In this document: piece after piece, positions 1 to 8,496 of the stretch
Position numbering within the stretch: position 1 is the first letter of the stretch
How the letters are laid out: the number at the start of each line of letters is the position of its first letter
DNA from: Thermanaerosceptrum fracticalcis
GTDB taxonomy: Bacteria > Bacillota > Peptococcia > DRI-13
DNA: 64,000 nt
Direction of reading: 5' to 3'
Assembly: GCF_000746025.2 (NCBI RefSeq)
Contig: NZ_CP045798.1
Coordinates: 606,501-670,500 of the forward strand
Translations under genes and position numbers: made by a program
Notes under the pieces: model-generated
What the model was told of the DNA's origin: nothing
Seen by the model: the letters and a program-made list of their open reading frames with translations, nothing else
Database searches by the model: none

Positions 1-200
1 CCAAAAAAGTCAAAGCCCGTGGCTATGAAAAAGTAAAGGAAGAATATTTCCAAAAAATGGTACTTACTCATGCCTTGGGCTTGAAAAACGGGCTGGATGT
101 CAGCATTGAAGAAGAACTGAACAATAACGACATTGTTCCTTTCGGTGCCTGCGTAGCCCTGGGTTATCTGGCATGGTTTTTTCCAGCCGTTATAAAATAA
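1..200 (+). CDS. prepilin peptidase-like protein, C-terminal end (5' truncated by window edge)
   Basis: An open frame enters from the left edge (frame begins at base 3) and stops at 198-200. About 65 residues are visible. They end in a hydrophobic segment with the pattern IVPFGACVALGYLAWF, which resembles the last membrane helix of type IV prepilin peptidases (usual pattern PFGP followed by a small-residue helix). The Tad pilus genes that follow fit this role, namely processing of the Flp pilins. The catalytic aspartates would lie upstream of the window, so the assignment rests on a short tail and on context. Confidence 0.45.
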   Translation, partial: KKVKARGYEKVKEEYFQKMVLTHALGLKNGLDVSIEEELNNNDIVPFGACVALGYLAWFFPAVIK

Positions 201-452
201 TTGTCCGACAGCCAAATCCCTTGATACACAAGGCTTGGAGAGCAATTTTTTTAAACTTTGTCGGACAAAAAACAACTGGAAATTGAAAACCGCAAAAACC
301 TTGTCGGACAAAAATGAGAAAAATTGCCTTTGAGCCCTTGTCCCGCAAGGCATCCGGCTGTCGGACAAAACAGTATGATGAGTGTCGGACAAAATCCGCA
401 AAAATCAGCCTCTAGCCCTTGCGGGACAAGGCTTCCCGTTGTCGGACAAAAG
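201..452. repeat. iteron cluster 1 (TTGTCCGACA / TGTCGGACAA), inverted copy of the cluster at 16.35-16.80 kb
   Basis: At least six copies of the core TGTC(C/G)GACA occur, starting near 202, 260, 302, 359, 383 and 440. All but the first are in the TGTCGGACAA orientation. They are interspersed with GCGGGACAAGG-like and CCCGCAAGG-like blocks. The stretch at about 376-452 is an almost exact reverse complement of 16456-16530. Cluster 2 lies next to parM/parR, so both are candidate centromere (parC) or replication-protein binding sites. No gene is seen here. Confidence 0.8.
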
Positions 453-487
453 TATTTGAAAAAACACAAAAAACAAGGAGGATGGAA

Positions 488-1159
488 ATGACAAAATTCA
501 AACCATACATGCCGTATATTTTGCTTTTGCTATTGGGCCTTGCGATAAGCGGCTTTTTTTATTTCCAGCTAGAAAGCAAGCTGCACACCCAAAAACCGAC
601 GACCGTTAAAATAGTGGTGCCTGCAAAGGACATTCCTGCACATAAAGAAATAACCACGGCGGATATAAAACTCAAGGAAGTACCGCAAGAAATGGGAACT
701 GAGGACATTGCCAAAACTCCTGAGTCGGTGCTGGGTTTTTATGCGGATACCACCCTGTATGCCGAACTTCCTATCAAGTTAAACAGAATAATTAAAGACA
801 AAAACATCCTTAACCGGGATATAGTCGCTATAAACATAGACTATGTACGCTCCGCAGCGGCCAAGCCCGGAGACATTGTGGATGTGTATTTCATCAAGGC
901 GGAAGCTGCCAACTGGACGGCGGTATCTTCCGAAAAAGTTGCCTCGGATGTAATAGTCATCTCTATTGAAGATGCAGACGGCAACAAATTGGAAAAGGGC
1001 AAGTCTAAAACGGCGGTGGCGGTGTTGGCCGTATCGCCTTCTTTCACCGAAAAAGTCGTGCCCGGTGCCGTCAAGGATAATGCAAGATATGTCTTGGCGG
1101 TTAAAAACCGACCCCAAGAGATACAGCAGTCACAGCCGGCCTTACAGGAGGGGAACTAA
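488..1159 (+). CDS. cpaB: Flp pilus assembly protein CpaB/RcpC (SAF domain)
   Basis: The protein has one N-terminal membrane anchor (about residues 8-25, YILLLLLGLAISGFFYF) and then a periplasm-facing SAF-type domain with VPAKDIPAHKEITTADIKL. The later part with DIVAINIDYV and KPGDIVDVYFI matches the CpaB/RcpC barrel. CpaB helps build the Tad/Flp pilus channel in other bacteria; in a Gram-positive cell it would sit outside the membrane. Start ATG 488 is chosen because AGGAGG (476-481) is 6 bases upstream; ATG 482 touches the ribosome site. It is the first complete gene of the pilus operon. Confidence 0.8.
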   Translation: MTKFKPYMPYILLLLLGLAISGFFYFQLESKLHTQKPTTVKIVVPAKDIPAHKEITTADIKLKEVPQEMGTEDIAKTPESVLGFYADTTLYAELPIKLNRIIKDKNILNRDIVAINIDYVRSAAAKPGDIVDVYFIKAEAANWTAVSSEKVASDVIVISIEDADGNKLEKGKSKTAVAVLAVSPSFTEKVVPGAVKDNARYVLAVKNRPQEIQQSQPALQEGN

Positions 1160-1165
1160 AATAAG

Positions 1166-1312
1166 ATGCCTCTCTTTATTTTTGTTTCAGGTTTGGGGTT
1201 GATCCTGGCTTCCCTTATGGCAAAGGACTTTGCCGGGGTTTTGGTGTCTTTTGCCTTGTATATGCTTTTTCTCAGCCTGCAAAAAACAAAGGGAGAAGGG
1301 AGTGGCAAATAA
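1166..1312 (+). CDS. small membrane protein in Tad operon (48 aa)
   Basis: ATG 1166 to TAA 1312 encodes 48 residues, almost all hydrophobic: two short membrane segments separated by MAKDFAG, with a charged tail (QKTKGEGSGK). An AGGAGGGG ribosome site lies at 1146-1153. The stop is directly followed by the TTG start of the CpaF-like gene, so the three genes look co-translated. I recognise no family. A small Tad membrane subunit is likely only from position. Confidence 0.6.
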   Translation: MPLFIFVSGLGLILASLMAKDFAGVLVSFALYMLFLSLQKTKGEGSGK

Positions 1313-2704
1313 TTGACAAAGTTGCTGGACATGCTTGTAAAACTTTTTAAGTCCGAAACACCGACAGAAGAACAAAACGAACAAGTAAAAAGACCTGAAA
1401 AACTGACTATTGAAGAAGCAAAAGCCCATGTGCAGGAACAAATATTCAAGTCGGAAAAAAACAGGGAAGAAACACAGGGAATCTTCAAGGATGCCATGGC
1501 CGGAGACCGCAACGCATATTTCAAAGCATTGGGGATTATAAAAGATATGCTTGCGGATATAAAACTCGACGATAACATTTCCTGCGAGGAAGCGGCGGAA
1601 ATCATATACAGCCAAACCTGGGGGCTGGATGTGGTGGAGAAGTACTACAGGGACAAGGAGATTGACGAAATCAGAGTGAACAGCCCTGATAACATCTATG
1701 TAGTACGCAGGGGAAAATCGGAAAGGATCAAGGAATCCTTTGAAAACGAAGAAAAAGTGGAAACAGTCATAAAACGAATGATCATTGATGATGTGGGTAT
1801 TTCCCTGGACCGTTCATCGCCCAGGATAGAAAGCGTGAGAAAGGACGGATCCCGCCTGACGGCCACCTGTTATCCAGTGTCAAAGACATGGACCTTTGTT
1901 TTAAGAAAACACAACACATTTGAAATGACCGTTGAAAACCTGATCAAACACAAGACGTTAGACGAAAAGACCTGGGAAATACTCAAACTGCTGGTGAGAG
2001 GCCGGGTCAACATTCTTTTTTCAGGCAACGTAGGCTCAGGCAAGACCAGTCTCATGCGAAAACTCATAGAGCAGACTGATCCGGCCCTGAGAATACTTGT
2101 CATAGGTAAGGACCTGGAACTGAAGCTGTTGGAGCATTATCCGCACAAAGACATCATCGAACTGGAAGAACACGCATATCTGGGTGCTTCGATGAAAGAA
2201 CTTTTCGAGACAGCCTTGCGGGAAAGTCCGGACTGCATAATCATTGAGGAATTCAGAGGGGCCGGGGAAGCCGTGGAAGCGATCAGGGCGTGTACCAGGG
2301 GGCATTACGGTTCGATGGCTTCGGCCCACTTCAACAACGCTGAGGAAGCCGTGGAAGGGACAGCTATGATGATGTTGGAGGAAGGGCTGTCACTTCCTTT
2401 GGAGTTGGCCAAACTCAGGGTGGCGAGGGCCTTTAATGTTGTTGTGCAGATGTACGGGGACGCCATAACCGGTATCAAGAAATTAATAAGCATAACAGAG
2501 ATTTACGTCGATGAAAACAACAACATCAACTATATACCTCTTGTGGAATGGGTTCCTTCTTGCGAAGAATACATGGGTGAAGGCAAGTGGGTATTTCGCA
2601 GCAATCCCAGCCCTAAATTAATAACCCACATATCCAGGACGGCACCCAGGGAAGAAATCGAGAAAGCGGGGTGGGACACCGGATGTATAACTTGTGGGTT
2701 ATAG
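1313..2704 (+). CDS. cpaF: CpaF/TadA-type secretion ATPase of the Tad pilus
   Basis: This 463-residue protein belongs to the VirB11/GspE-like P-loop ATPases that power Flp pilus extension. The Walker A motif GNVGSGKTS is at about residues 238-246. A Walker-B-like strand CIIIEEF is near 307, and an Arg/His-rich RGHYGSMASAHFNNAEEA box follows. The N-terminal 100 residues are charged and helical, as is usual for CpaF. The start is TTG 1313, immediately after the preceding stop. The 3' end overlaps the TadB gene by about 20 bases. Confidence 0.9.
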   Translation: MTKLLDMLVKLFKSETPTEEQNEQVKRPEKLTIEEAKAHVQEQIFKSEKNREETQGIFKDAMAGDRNAYFKALGIIKDMLADIKLDDNISCEEAAEIIYSQTWGLDVVEKYYRDKEIDEIRVNSPDNIYVVRRGKSERIKESFENEEKVETVIKRMIIDDVGISLDRSSPRIESVRKDGSRLTATCYPVSKTWTFVLRKHNTFEMTVENLIKHKTLDEKTWEILKLLVRGRVNILFSGNVGSGKTSLMRKLIEQTDPALRILVIGKDLELKLLEHYPHKDIIELEEHAYLGASMKELFETALRESPDCIIIEEFRGAGEAVEAIRACTRGHYGSMASAHFNNAEEAVEGTAMMMLEEGLSLPLELAKLRVARAFNVVVQMYGDAITGIKKLISITEIYVDENNNINYIPLVEWVPSCEEYMGEGKWVFRSNPSPKLITHISRTAPREEIEKAGWDTGCITCGL

Positions 2705-3588
2705 CCGTATCCGTTGGGGCAGGCATAATTTTTTTCGCCGCCGGTGCTTTGCTGTATAAAATCCTTAAAAAAGCGTTAACGAACATACGGATTACAAGGG
2801 AAGAAAAAAGGGCCTCCGAACTATTGAAAAAAGTCCCTTTTGACGAGTGGGTCCATACCCTGGAGAGAAGCATCAGGCAATCAAACTTAAAAATCAATAT
2901 CAGCTTGTATGTAGCGGTGAGTTTGCTTGCGAGCGTTACCGCCTTTTTCTCCAGCCTGTATTTTTTAAAAAACCTGACAGCCTCGTTTTTCCTGGCATTA
3001 GCATTTTTGGTTATACCCGAACACGTCCTGAACATCCTTATCCAAAGAAAAAGGGAAAAAACAAAAGAACAAATGGTGGCGGCCATCAGAATATTCACGG
3101 CAGAATACCTGCAAACGCCCCAATTGGAGAAGGCTTTTGACGCAGTAGGCAAGAGGGTTGCCGATCCTGTAGGCGGTGCTTTCAGAAGGGCTTACACTGA
3201 ACTCATGCTGGGTAAAAACGCAGACATGGTTCTGGCCGGTCTTGCCAGAAACATAAACAACGAGTACGGCATCATGTTCGTGCAATTGTTGAAGTTGTCC
3301 AAGCATGACGCCTCTATGAGTTCCTTGTTTGCGGAGCTTTTGGAGCGAATGGAAAACAACATCGAGCTCAGCCGTAAAAACCATGCCAACCTGACCGGGG
3401 AGCGAATACTGGCCTTGATGATGACCTGCATCCCAATCCCTGCCTACTTTCTGATGTCCAGGATCATCCCTGAAACCACATATTTTCTGGCGGAAACTTT
3501 TATCGGCAGGACGATCATCACCATCGCTTTCGGTTCCATTTTCATATGGGCCTTGCTTGACCGCATAATGGGGAGGGTGGAAGCATGA
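2683..3588 (+). CDS. tadB: TadB-like inner-membrane platform protein (T2SS F domain)
   Basis: About 300 residues with an N-terminal helix, two central helices (LYVAVSLLASVTAFFSSLYF, then FFLALAFLVIP) and C-terminal helices after the cytoplasmic helical domain. This is the layout of the TadB half of the split GspF-like platform. ATG 2683 is preferred over GTG 2671 because the GGGGTGGG tract is then about 9 bases upstream. It overlaps cpaF at its start and tadC at its end (ATGA), so translation is probably coupled. Confidence 0.82.
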   Translation: MYNLWVIAVSVGAGIIFFAAGALLYKILKKALTNIRITREEKRASELLKKVPFDEWVHTLERSIRQSNLKINISLYVAVSLLASVTAFFSSLYFLKNLTASFFLALAFLVIPEHVLNILIQRKREKTKEQMVAAIRIFTAEYLQTPQLEKAFDAVGKRVADPVGGAFRRAYTELMLGKNADMVLAGLARNINNEYGIMFVQLLKLSKHDASMSSLFAELLERMENNIELSRKNHANLTGERILALMMTCIPIPAYFLMSRIIPETTYFLAETFIGRTIITIAFGSIFIWALLDRIMGRVEA

Positions 3589-4376
3589 TCCCTCTCTTTA
3601 TATCCATCGGGTTTTTTGTTTGTGCAATCAGCCTCTTTTTAATATTCACCAAATGGAAAAGCCTGAACAGATTGAAAAGGCCCGGTCCTTCCAAAACTTA
3701 CTTTTTAATAAAAGAACTACGCTTTAAAATGCAAAAAAAACTTGCAGTCCTGAGCAAAAACAGAAAACAACTGCTCCTTGCTTTTGGAGGAGCGGCAGTT
3801 GCCGCCATCGGGTTATCCCGCAGTCTGGGAGACCTTTTTTATTATCTCCCGACATGCTTTATCATATCGTTTTTGGTCATAAACTTTACCCGAAAAACGA
3901 AAAGAAACGCAGCAAGGAACAAAAAACTTAAAGACCTGGCCATGTTGTTTGAGGCCATAGAAATGTATATGAAGGCGGGATACACAATCTATCAATCTTT
4001 GAGTTTAGCCAGGGTTTTAACTCCTAATATTTCAAGGGAAATAGAAATATGTTTAAGCTACTGGTCAGAAAACCCCAGGAAAGCCCTGGAAAAATTCAAA
4101 GACGAGCTTAATCTTGAAGAAGGTGAGGTGTTGGTATCACTTTTAATTCACATGGAATCTGCGGGCAGGAAAAACCTGTCGGGATTGCTTTTAAAAGAGG
4201 CATTTAATATCGAACGATTAAGGAGGTTGAGAATCGAAACGGATGTATCCCTAAGACCCCTTTATATTATGGTTTACAGGTTCATTCCCCTTGCTTCGGC
4301 ATTGGGGATAATTGCGGGTCCTTTGTTGTATAGGACTTACTTGGTAATGGTCAATGCGGGTTTAATGTTGTTTTAA
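3585..4376 (+). CDS. tadC: TadC-like platform protein (T2SS F domain)
   Basis: 263 residues with an N-terminal helix (LFISIGFFVCAISLFLIF), a middle helical pair and a C-terminal helix pair (FIPLASALGIIAGPLLY). The cytoplasmic segment contains LAMLFEAIEMYMKAGYTIYQSL, the recurring F-domain signature. It pairs with TadB to form the pilus platform. The ATG overlaps the tadB stop, so expression is coupled. The gene ends 20 bases before the first pilin. Confidence 0.8.
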   Translation: MIPLFISIGFFVCAISLFLIFTKWKSLNRLKRPGPSKTYFLIKELRFKMQKKLAVLSKNRKQLLLAFGGAAVAAIGLSRSLGDLFYYLPTCFIISFLVINFTRKTKRNAARNKKLKDLAMLFEAIEMYMKAGYTIYQSLSLARVLTPNISREIEICLSYWSENPRKALEKFKDELNLEEGEVLVSLLIHMESAGRKNLSGLLLKEAFNIERLRRLRIETDVSLRPLYIMVYRFIPLASALGIIAGPLLYRTYLVMVNAGLMLF

Positions 4377-4395
4377 GAAAAGGAGGAGAAAAAGT

Positions 4396-4602
4396 ATGTT
4401 AAAAATCAAAAATTTGCTCAAAAACCAAGAAGGTTACGGGACGGTAGAACTTTTAATACTGGTTGCGGCATTAGGGTTGTTGGCCGTAGGGATAACCGGG
4501 AGCTTAAGGACAAAGCTAACGGACGCAAACGATGCTGGCTCTGCGGTAAATAAAGTTAATTCTACAATTACAAATCTTCTGAATCAGGCTTCTAGCAATT
4601 GA
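4396..4602 (+). CDS. flp: Flp-type pilin 1
   Basis: 68 residues. A short basic leader (LKIKNLLKNQEGYG) is followed by a hydrophobic helix starting TVELLILVAALGLLAVGI, with the Glu at position +5 after the processing Gly, as in class IVb/Flp prepilins. AGGAGG (4381-4386) precedes ATG 4396. It is nearly identical to the next gene and is probably the major Tad pilin or one of two alternatives. Confidence 0.88.
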   Translation: MLKIKNLLKNQEGYGTVELLILVAALGLLAVGITGSLRTKLTDANDAGSAVNKVNSTITNLLNQASSN

Positions 4603-4629
4603 ATTTATTTTTCAAGGAGGAGAAAGAGT

Positions 4630-4833
4630 ATGGAAAGACTCAAAAAATTGCTTAAGAATCAGGAAGGTTACGGGACGGTAGAGTTGTTGATACTTGTTGC
4701 GGCACTGGGACTGCTGGCCGTAGGCATTACCAGCAGCTTGAGGACGAAGTTAACAGACACAAACGATGCCGGATCGGCAGTAAACAAGGTCAATTCGTCT
4801 ATAACGAGCATATTGAACCAAGTTACAAATTAA
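4630..4833 (+). CDS. flp: Flp-type pilin 2 (paralogue of pilin 1)
   Basis: 67 residues with the same leader (NQEGYG) and helix (TVELLILVAALGLLAVGI) as pilin 1 and the same downstream TKLTD(T/A)NDAGSAVNKVNS. The two genes are a recent tandem duplication. AAGGAGGAG precedes the ATG. Two near-identical Flp genes in tandem are common in Tad loci and allow dosage or antigenic variation. Confidence 0.88.
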   Translation: MERLKKLLKNQEGYGTVELLILVAALGLLAVGITSSLRTKLTDTNDAGSAVNKVNSSITSILNQVTN

Positions 4834-4859
4834 TTTATTTTCAAGGAGAGTGTTCTCCT

Positions 4860-5036
4860 GTGCTAAAAAAAATCTTGCTGAACAACAAGGGGTATGGCAC
4901 CATTGAGTATTTGATACTTTTTGCGGCTTCCGCAGTTATGGGGGGCGTTATATTATCCCAGTTAATGCCTAACCTGCGGCAGCTTCACGAGGGTATTGAG
5001 ACGAATATCAGAGATATATCAAATTCCGGATACTAA
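4860..5036 (+). CDS. third, diverged Flp-like pilin (58 aa)
   Basis: GTG 4860 to TAA 5036. The ribosome site AAGGAGAG at 4843-4850 is 9 bases upstream. The leader NNKGYG is followed by TIEYLILFAASAVMGGVIL, again a Flp processing site with Glu after the Gly. It differs from pilins 1 and 2 in the rest of the helix and has a different C-terminus (NIRDISNSGY). It is likely a minor pilin or initiator. Confidence 0.78.
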   Translation: MLKKILLNNKGYGTIEYLILFAASAVMGGVILSQLMPNLRQLHEGIETNIRDISNSGY

Positions 5037-5047
5037 CCAATAAAAAA

Positions 5048-5079
5048 AGGCGGGCAGCATTTTAAAAAACTGTCCGCCT
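5048..5079 (+). terminator. GC hairpin after the pilin genes
   Basis: AGGCGGGCAG pairs with CTGTCCGCCT around a 12-base A/T-rich loop. No U-tract follows on the plus strand, so it is more likely an mRNA stability or partial-termination hairpin that separates the highly expressed pilins from the downstream genes. Confidence 0.5.
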
Positions 5080-5117
5080 CAATCCTAAACTCAATCTTAA
5101 AACAACAAAAAGGGGGA

Positions 5118-5579
5118 ATGGATATTAAAAACATTTGTCGGCTTTTGAAGAATAAAAAAGGAGGCACGAACTCCATTGAATTTATAATCTACTTTACTAT
5201 AATCGTCTTTATCATGTTTGCCGGGGTGGACTACTATGTAACACAAGTCAGATACAACATAGTCGAAAGGATCAAGGACCAGGCCCTGGATCGCATGCGG
5301 ATAGAGGGTTGGCTGTCTGAACCTGTGAAGGATCAGATAATCACAAAACTTCAGGGAATGGGATACAGGGATATACAGATAACCGGAACCGTGGAAGGAG
5401 AAGTAAGCCAGCCTGTTTTGAGAAACGTTCAGGACCCGGGTAATTCAGTAATAAGGTTGGTCATATCATGCAAGCCCAGGGAAACGCCTTTTTTGTTTGG
5501 AAGGTTGTTGGGAGCAAGGGACCAGGGCGAATTTGTCATCAGGGTAGGTGGTGAAGTTTTAAGTGAAAGACCTTTGTAA
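5118..5579 (+). CDS. TadE-like pseudopilin
   Basis: 153 residues. A basic start ending NKKGG is followed by TNSIEFIIYFTIIVFIMFAGVDYY, a class III-type prepilin N-terminus with Glu at +5. A soluble domain rich in beta strands follows. This matches TadE/TadF-type minor pilins. The next gene overlaps its end. ATG 5118 follows AAAGGGGGA. Confidence 0.6.
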   Translation: MDIKNICRLLKNKKGGTNSIEFIIYFTIIVFIMFAGVDYYVTQVRYNIVERIKDQALDRMRIEGWLSEPVKDQIITKLQGMGYRDIQITGTVEGEVSQPVLRNVQDPGNSVIRLVISCKPRETPFLFGRLLGARDQGEFVIRVGGEVLSERPL

Positions 5580-6177
5580 CAACAGGGGAGGGGCAATTGT
5601 TATAGTCATGCTTATATTACTGCCGTTTTTGTTGATCACGTCAATAAATATGAACGAGGAACGGCGTCTTGCGGGCGGCAGTAACATAAACTTAAAAAGC
5701 ACCGTTGAAATGGCCGCAAAAAGTGCGGCTATGGGCGTAACCGAACAAAGCCAGGCCAACGGGACGCCGATGATAGACTATAGTATGGCCCACGAAAATT
5801 TTAAAAGGATTCTTATAAGGAATCTTGCTTTGAACGAAGATATGACTCCAAAAGAAAAATCCATTGTAAAAAATGTAAATTATTATCTTTTAATATGCAA
5901 CGGCACCAATAGTTTCGGACTGAAAGAGGGTTATATAATCAGTTTTAAAGATGGCATGCTTGCAACGCAAGAACTCTCAACCGGCAATCTTCCCAAGAGC
6001 TTTGGTGTAAATGAAAACTTTGACATTAACGGCGAAGGGCCCAAGGTAAACCTGGACAAGCCCGGAGTCATAGCCATCATAGAGGCGGAGATAACTCCTG
6101 CGGTTGTAATGCCTAAAGGAGAAAAGACAAAAAGATGGGCCGCCGCCAAGATAATGTCAACTACCCACCGCCTATAG
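5563..6177 (+). CDS. TadG-like pseudopilin, C-terminus altered by IscB element
   Basis: GTG 5563 overlaps the preceding gene by 17 bases. The N-terminus (NNRGGAIVIVMLILLPFLLITSINMNEE) is a prepilin-like anchor with early Gly-Gly, followed by a soluble domain. The last codons (STTHRL, stop 6175-6177) lie in the left end of the HEARO/IscB element, so the native C-terminus has been replaced. On the far side of the element the bases after 7730 could encode a short native tail ending at TAA 7744-7746, which is only a guess. Confidence 0.6.
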   Translation: MKDLCNNRGGAIVIVMLILLPFLLITSINMNEERRLAGGSNINLKSTVEMAAKSAAMGVTEQSQANGTPMIDYSMAHENFKRILIRNLALNEDMTPKEKSIVKNVNYYLLICNGTNSFGLKEGYIISFKDGMLATQELSTGNLPKSFGVNENFDINGEGPKVNLDKPGVIAIIEAEITPAVVMPKGEKTKRWAAAKIMSTTHRL

Positions 6178-6400
6178 AGGCGGGGGCTTGCGGTTAAAAA
6201 CTACAAGCCTTAGTTGACTACCCTCAGCCAGGGTCGAAAGACTATTGAGCTATGTTAGACAGGTTACGACACCAGGGAATGATGCCCTAGTTCCATGCTC
6301 TGTCGCATATACTTAAACAGTCCTGAGGGGTAGGGACAGTGGTATATGCACACAAGCCTGTCTAACCTTGGGGAAGGGCAAATTAACTCTGAAAGGAGAG
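6160..6400 (+). ncRNA. HEARO / omega RNA 1
   Basis: The region upstream of iscB shares blocks with the second copy at 10.7 kb: TAGTTGACTA, GTTAGA, ACGACACC, TTAAACAGT, GGTAGGNACAGTG, ACAAGCC, TCTAAC and AACTCTGAAAGGAG, with unlike sequence between them. This is what a conserved RNA fold with variable helices looks like. In characterised IscB systems this RNA guides the nuclease; its 5' guide derives from DNA just outside the element, here the end of the TadG-like gene. Confidence 0.85.
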
Positions 6401-6407
6401 ACACTTC

Positions 6408-7715
6408 TTGTTAGTGTTCGTTATTAACAAGCATGGCAAGCCCTTAATGCCATGCAAACCTTCAAAAGCAAGAAAACTCTTGAAACAGGGGAAAGCAAAA
6501 GTAGTTAAGAAAGAACCATTTACTATTCAATTGTTGCATGGAAGCAGTGGTTATAAGCAAAAATGCATAGCAGGAATTGACACTGGCAGTAAGAATATGG
6601 GAGTAGCTGTAGCAACTGAAGATGGTAGAGTGATCTACAAAGCACAGGTTTATTTAAGGCAGGATATAAAAGAGAACATTGAAGCACGCCGGAGGTTAAG
6701 ACGCACCAGAAGGAACAGGAAAACTCGTTATCGCAAAGCAAGATTTCTTAATCGCAAGAGAAAAGAAGGTTGGTTGCCCCCATCTATAAAAGCAAGAATA
6801 GAAGCACATTATAACATAGCAAGAAAACTTGCAAAAATAATACCAATATCAGAAATCAGGGTAGAAGTAGGGCAATTCGACACGCAAGCGTTACAAAATC
6901 CTGAAATAAGGGGTATAGAGTATCAACAAGGAGAGATGCAAGGGTTTGACAGTGTCAAGGAATATGTAAAAATCAGAGATAACTATCAATGCCGTTATGC
7001 AAAGTTAAGACCGGATATACCGTGTTCAGACAAACTAACAGTAGACCACATTATTCCACGCAGTAAAGGAGGTACTGATAATCCATCAAATCTTGTTTGT
7101 TGTTGTGAAGCACATAATATAGCAAAAGGGAGCATGAGTTATAAGGAGTTTACAGGGAAAATATCACCTAAAATTGAAGATTTTCGTTCTACAGTATTCA
7201 TGAATGTATCTAGATACTATCTTGTTCCAATGTTACAAAAGATAGCACCTACTAAATATACATTTGGTTTGTATACTAGACGAAAAAGAAAGGAGTGGGC
7301 AATAGAGAAGTCGCATATAAATGATGCAATAGTAATAGCAGGCATAAAACCAAGGTGGCAAGATGATGCATGGTACTACATAAGACAGGTTCGTAAAAAG
7401 AAACGCAGTTTGCACGAAGAAATTCCCCGGAAAGGTAGGAAACAACCAAATAGAGAGGCAAAAAGAAACAATAAGAATGAAAAGGAAATAATAGTAAGGG
7501 GCAAGAAATGGTGTTTACGGGATAAGGTATATATTCATGAACTTTCAGAGGCAGGTTTTATAAGCGGTTTTACAGGCAAGTGGGTATATGTTCAGGACAT
7601 TCATGGGAACTATCTACAATTGTCAGATAAGTATAAGCAAATCAATCCGGAAAAATTAGAACTGATGTATAGAAATAACAACTATATTTGTGAGCGATTC
7701 ATCTCCACCCTATAG
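6408..7715 (+). CDS. iscB: IscB RNA-guided nuclease 1 (RuvC + HNH)
   Basis: 435 residues. Domains in order: PLMP domain (KHGKPLMPC, about 5-13), RuvC-I (GIDTGSKNMG, Asp near 58), arginine-rich bridge helix (RRRLRRTRRNRKTRYRKARF), RuvC-II (EVGQFD), HNH (VDHIIPRSKGG near 212, with N-SNL and EAHN) and RuvC-III (KSHINDA near 301). All catalytic motifs look intact. IscB proteins are the ancestors of Cas9 and cleave double-stranded DNA guided by the adjacent RNA. TTG 6408 follows GAAAGGAG by 9 bases. It has 421-residue kin at 10.9 kb, clearly diverged. Confidence 0.92.
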   Translation: MLVFVINKHGKPLMPCKPSKARKLLKQGKAKVVKKEPFTIQLLHGSSGYKQKCIAGIDTGSKNMGVAVATEDGRVIYKAQVYLRQDIKENIEARRRLRRTRRNRKTRYRKARFLNRKRKEGWLPPSIKARIEAHYNIARKLAKIIPISEIRVEVGQFDTQALQNPEIRGIEYQQGEMQGFDSVKEYVKIRDNYQCRYAKLRPDIPCSDKLTVDHIIPRSKGGTDNPSNLVCCCEAHNIAKGSMSYKEFTGKISPKIEDFRSTVFMNVSRYYLVPMLQKIAPTKYTFGLYTRRKRKEWAIEKSHINDAIVIAGIKPRWQDDAWYYIRQVRKKKRSLHEEIPRKGRKQPNREAKRNNKNEKEIIVRGKKWCLRDKVYIHELSEAGFISGFTGKWVYVQDIHGNYLQLSDKYKQINPEKLELMYRNNNYICERFISTL

Positions 7716-7764
7716 AAGGTGGAGACTTCTCGCTCAATTTTCGCTAAAAAGGAGGCATGCGTTC

Positions 7765-8496
7765 TTGATAAAAAAAACAGTTGTTTTCGGCATATTGCTT
7801 ATATTGTCAATCTTTACAACCTTTGTCTTATTGGCTTCATCGAACGATGAAAGAAACATAGAGCAGACAGCCAAAAACTTTCTTGCGTATGTCGCAGGAA
7901 AGGAAATCGAAAAGGCAAAAGCACTATCCACAGGCATAGTGCTTTTTAATTTGGCCAACATGGAGCAAAACCTTTCTAAAAAGCACCTGGTCCTTGAAAC
8001 GGAAGCGGACCTGCTTTCTCTAGGCCCGGCCTGGGCTGTGGTGAGAGCGAAAGTGGAAAGCGTAAATCCTGCCAATGAAACGAGCGTTCATTGGTACGAA
8101 ATGCAGTTAATAAAACAGGACGGCTGGAAGGTGTATAAGCTCAAGGAGACGGGACCCGGCATCAAAAAGGGCAGACCCTCTCCAGCCGACAAGGAAAAGT
8201 GCGAGGAAACCTTCCGGTTGTTCAGCGAAGCCTTGTTTGCAGGCAAATATGCGGAAGCAGGCAAGCACCTGATAGGCCAGGCCAAAAACGCCCATGAAAT
8301 GTCAGGGGGTTGGTTTAAAGACGTAATAACAGGCAAGTCCGGCATGAAGGAACTATCTTCATCCGTAATTGCCGGGGACGGGAAAAGCATAATACTGGAG
8401 ATTCGTTATGCCATTGATGACAAGGAGAACAAAGTAGCCGTATCCTGCCACAAGACAAGCAGGGGGTGGAAGATATTTGATATTGCACAAATATAG
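7765..8496 (+). CDS. secreted/anchored protein with two similar helical domains, function unknown
   Basis: TTG 7765 is chosen because AAAAAGGAGG lies 9 bases upstream. The N-terminus KKTVVFGILLILSIFTTFVLL is a signal anchor. Two segments, TAKNFLAYVAGKEIEKAKAL and TFRLFSEALFAGKYAEAGKHL, resemble each other, and each is followed by strands ending in a W-K-V/I pattern. This suggests two NTF2-like (DUF4878-type) domains, a common fold in surface proteins. The gene overlaps the next start, so the two are probably co-translated and act together at the cell surface with the pilus. Confidence 0.6.
   Translation: MIKKTVVFGILLILSIFTTFVLLASSNDERNIEQTAKNFLAYVAGKEIEKAKALSTGIVLFNLANMEQNLSKKHLVLETEADLLSLGPAWAVVRAKVESVNPANETSVHWYEMQLIKQDGWKVYKLKETGPGIKKGRPSPADKEKCEETFRLFSEALFAGKYAEAGKHLIGQAKNAHEMSGGWFKDVITGKSGMKELSSSVIAGDGKSIILEIRYAIDDKENKVAVSCHKTSRGWKIFDIAQI

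Larger units (their letters stand above)
6155..7735 (+). mobile_element. HEARO RNA / IscB element 1
   Basis: The unit runs from a left-end palindrome (CACCGCC tatag GGCGGGG type, 6160-6190) through a HEARO RNA and the iscB gene to a right-end hairpin (CTCCACC ctatagaa GGTGGAG, 7705-7725). No transposase gene is inside, as is usual for IscB units mobilised in trans by IS200/IS605 TnpA. A TnpA gene is present at 12570. Exact ends are uncertain by a few bases. Confidence 0.75.

Noticed and set aside
2998-3384. Long minus-strand ORFs opposite the Tad genes and elsewhere
   Set aside because: They are antisense frames of well-supported plus-strand genes, without ribosome sites or recognisable motifs.
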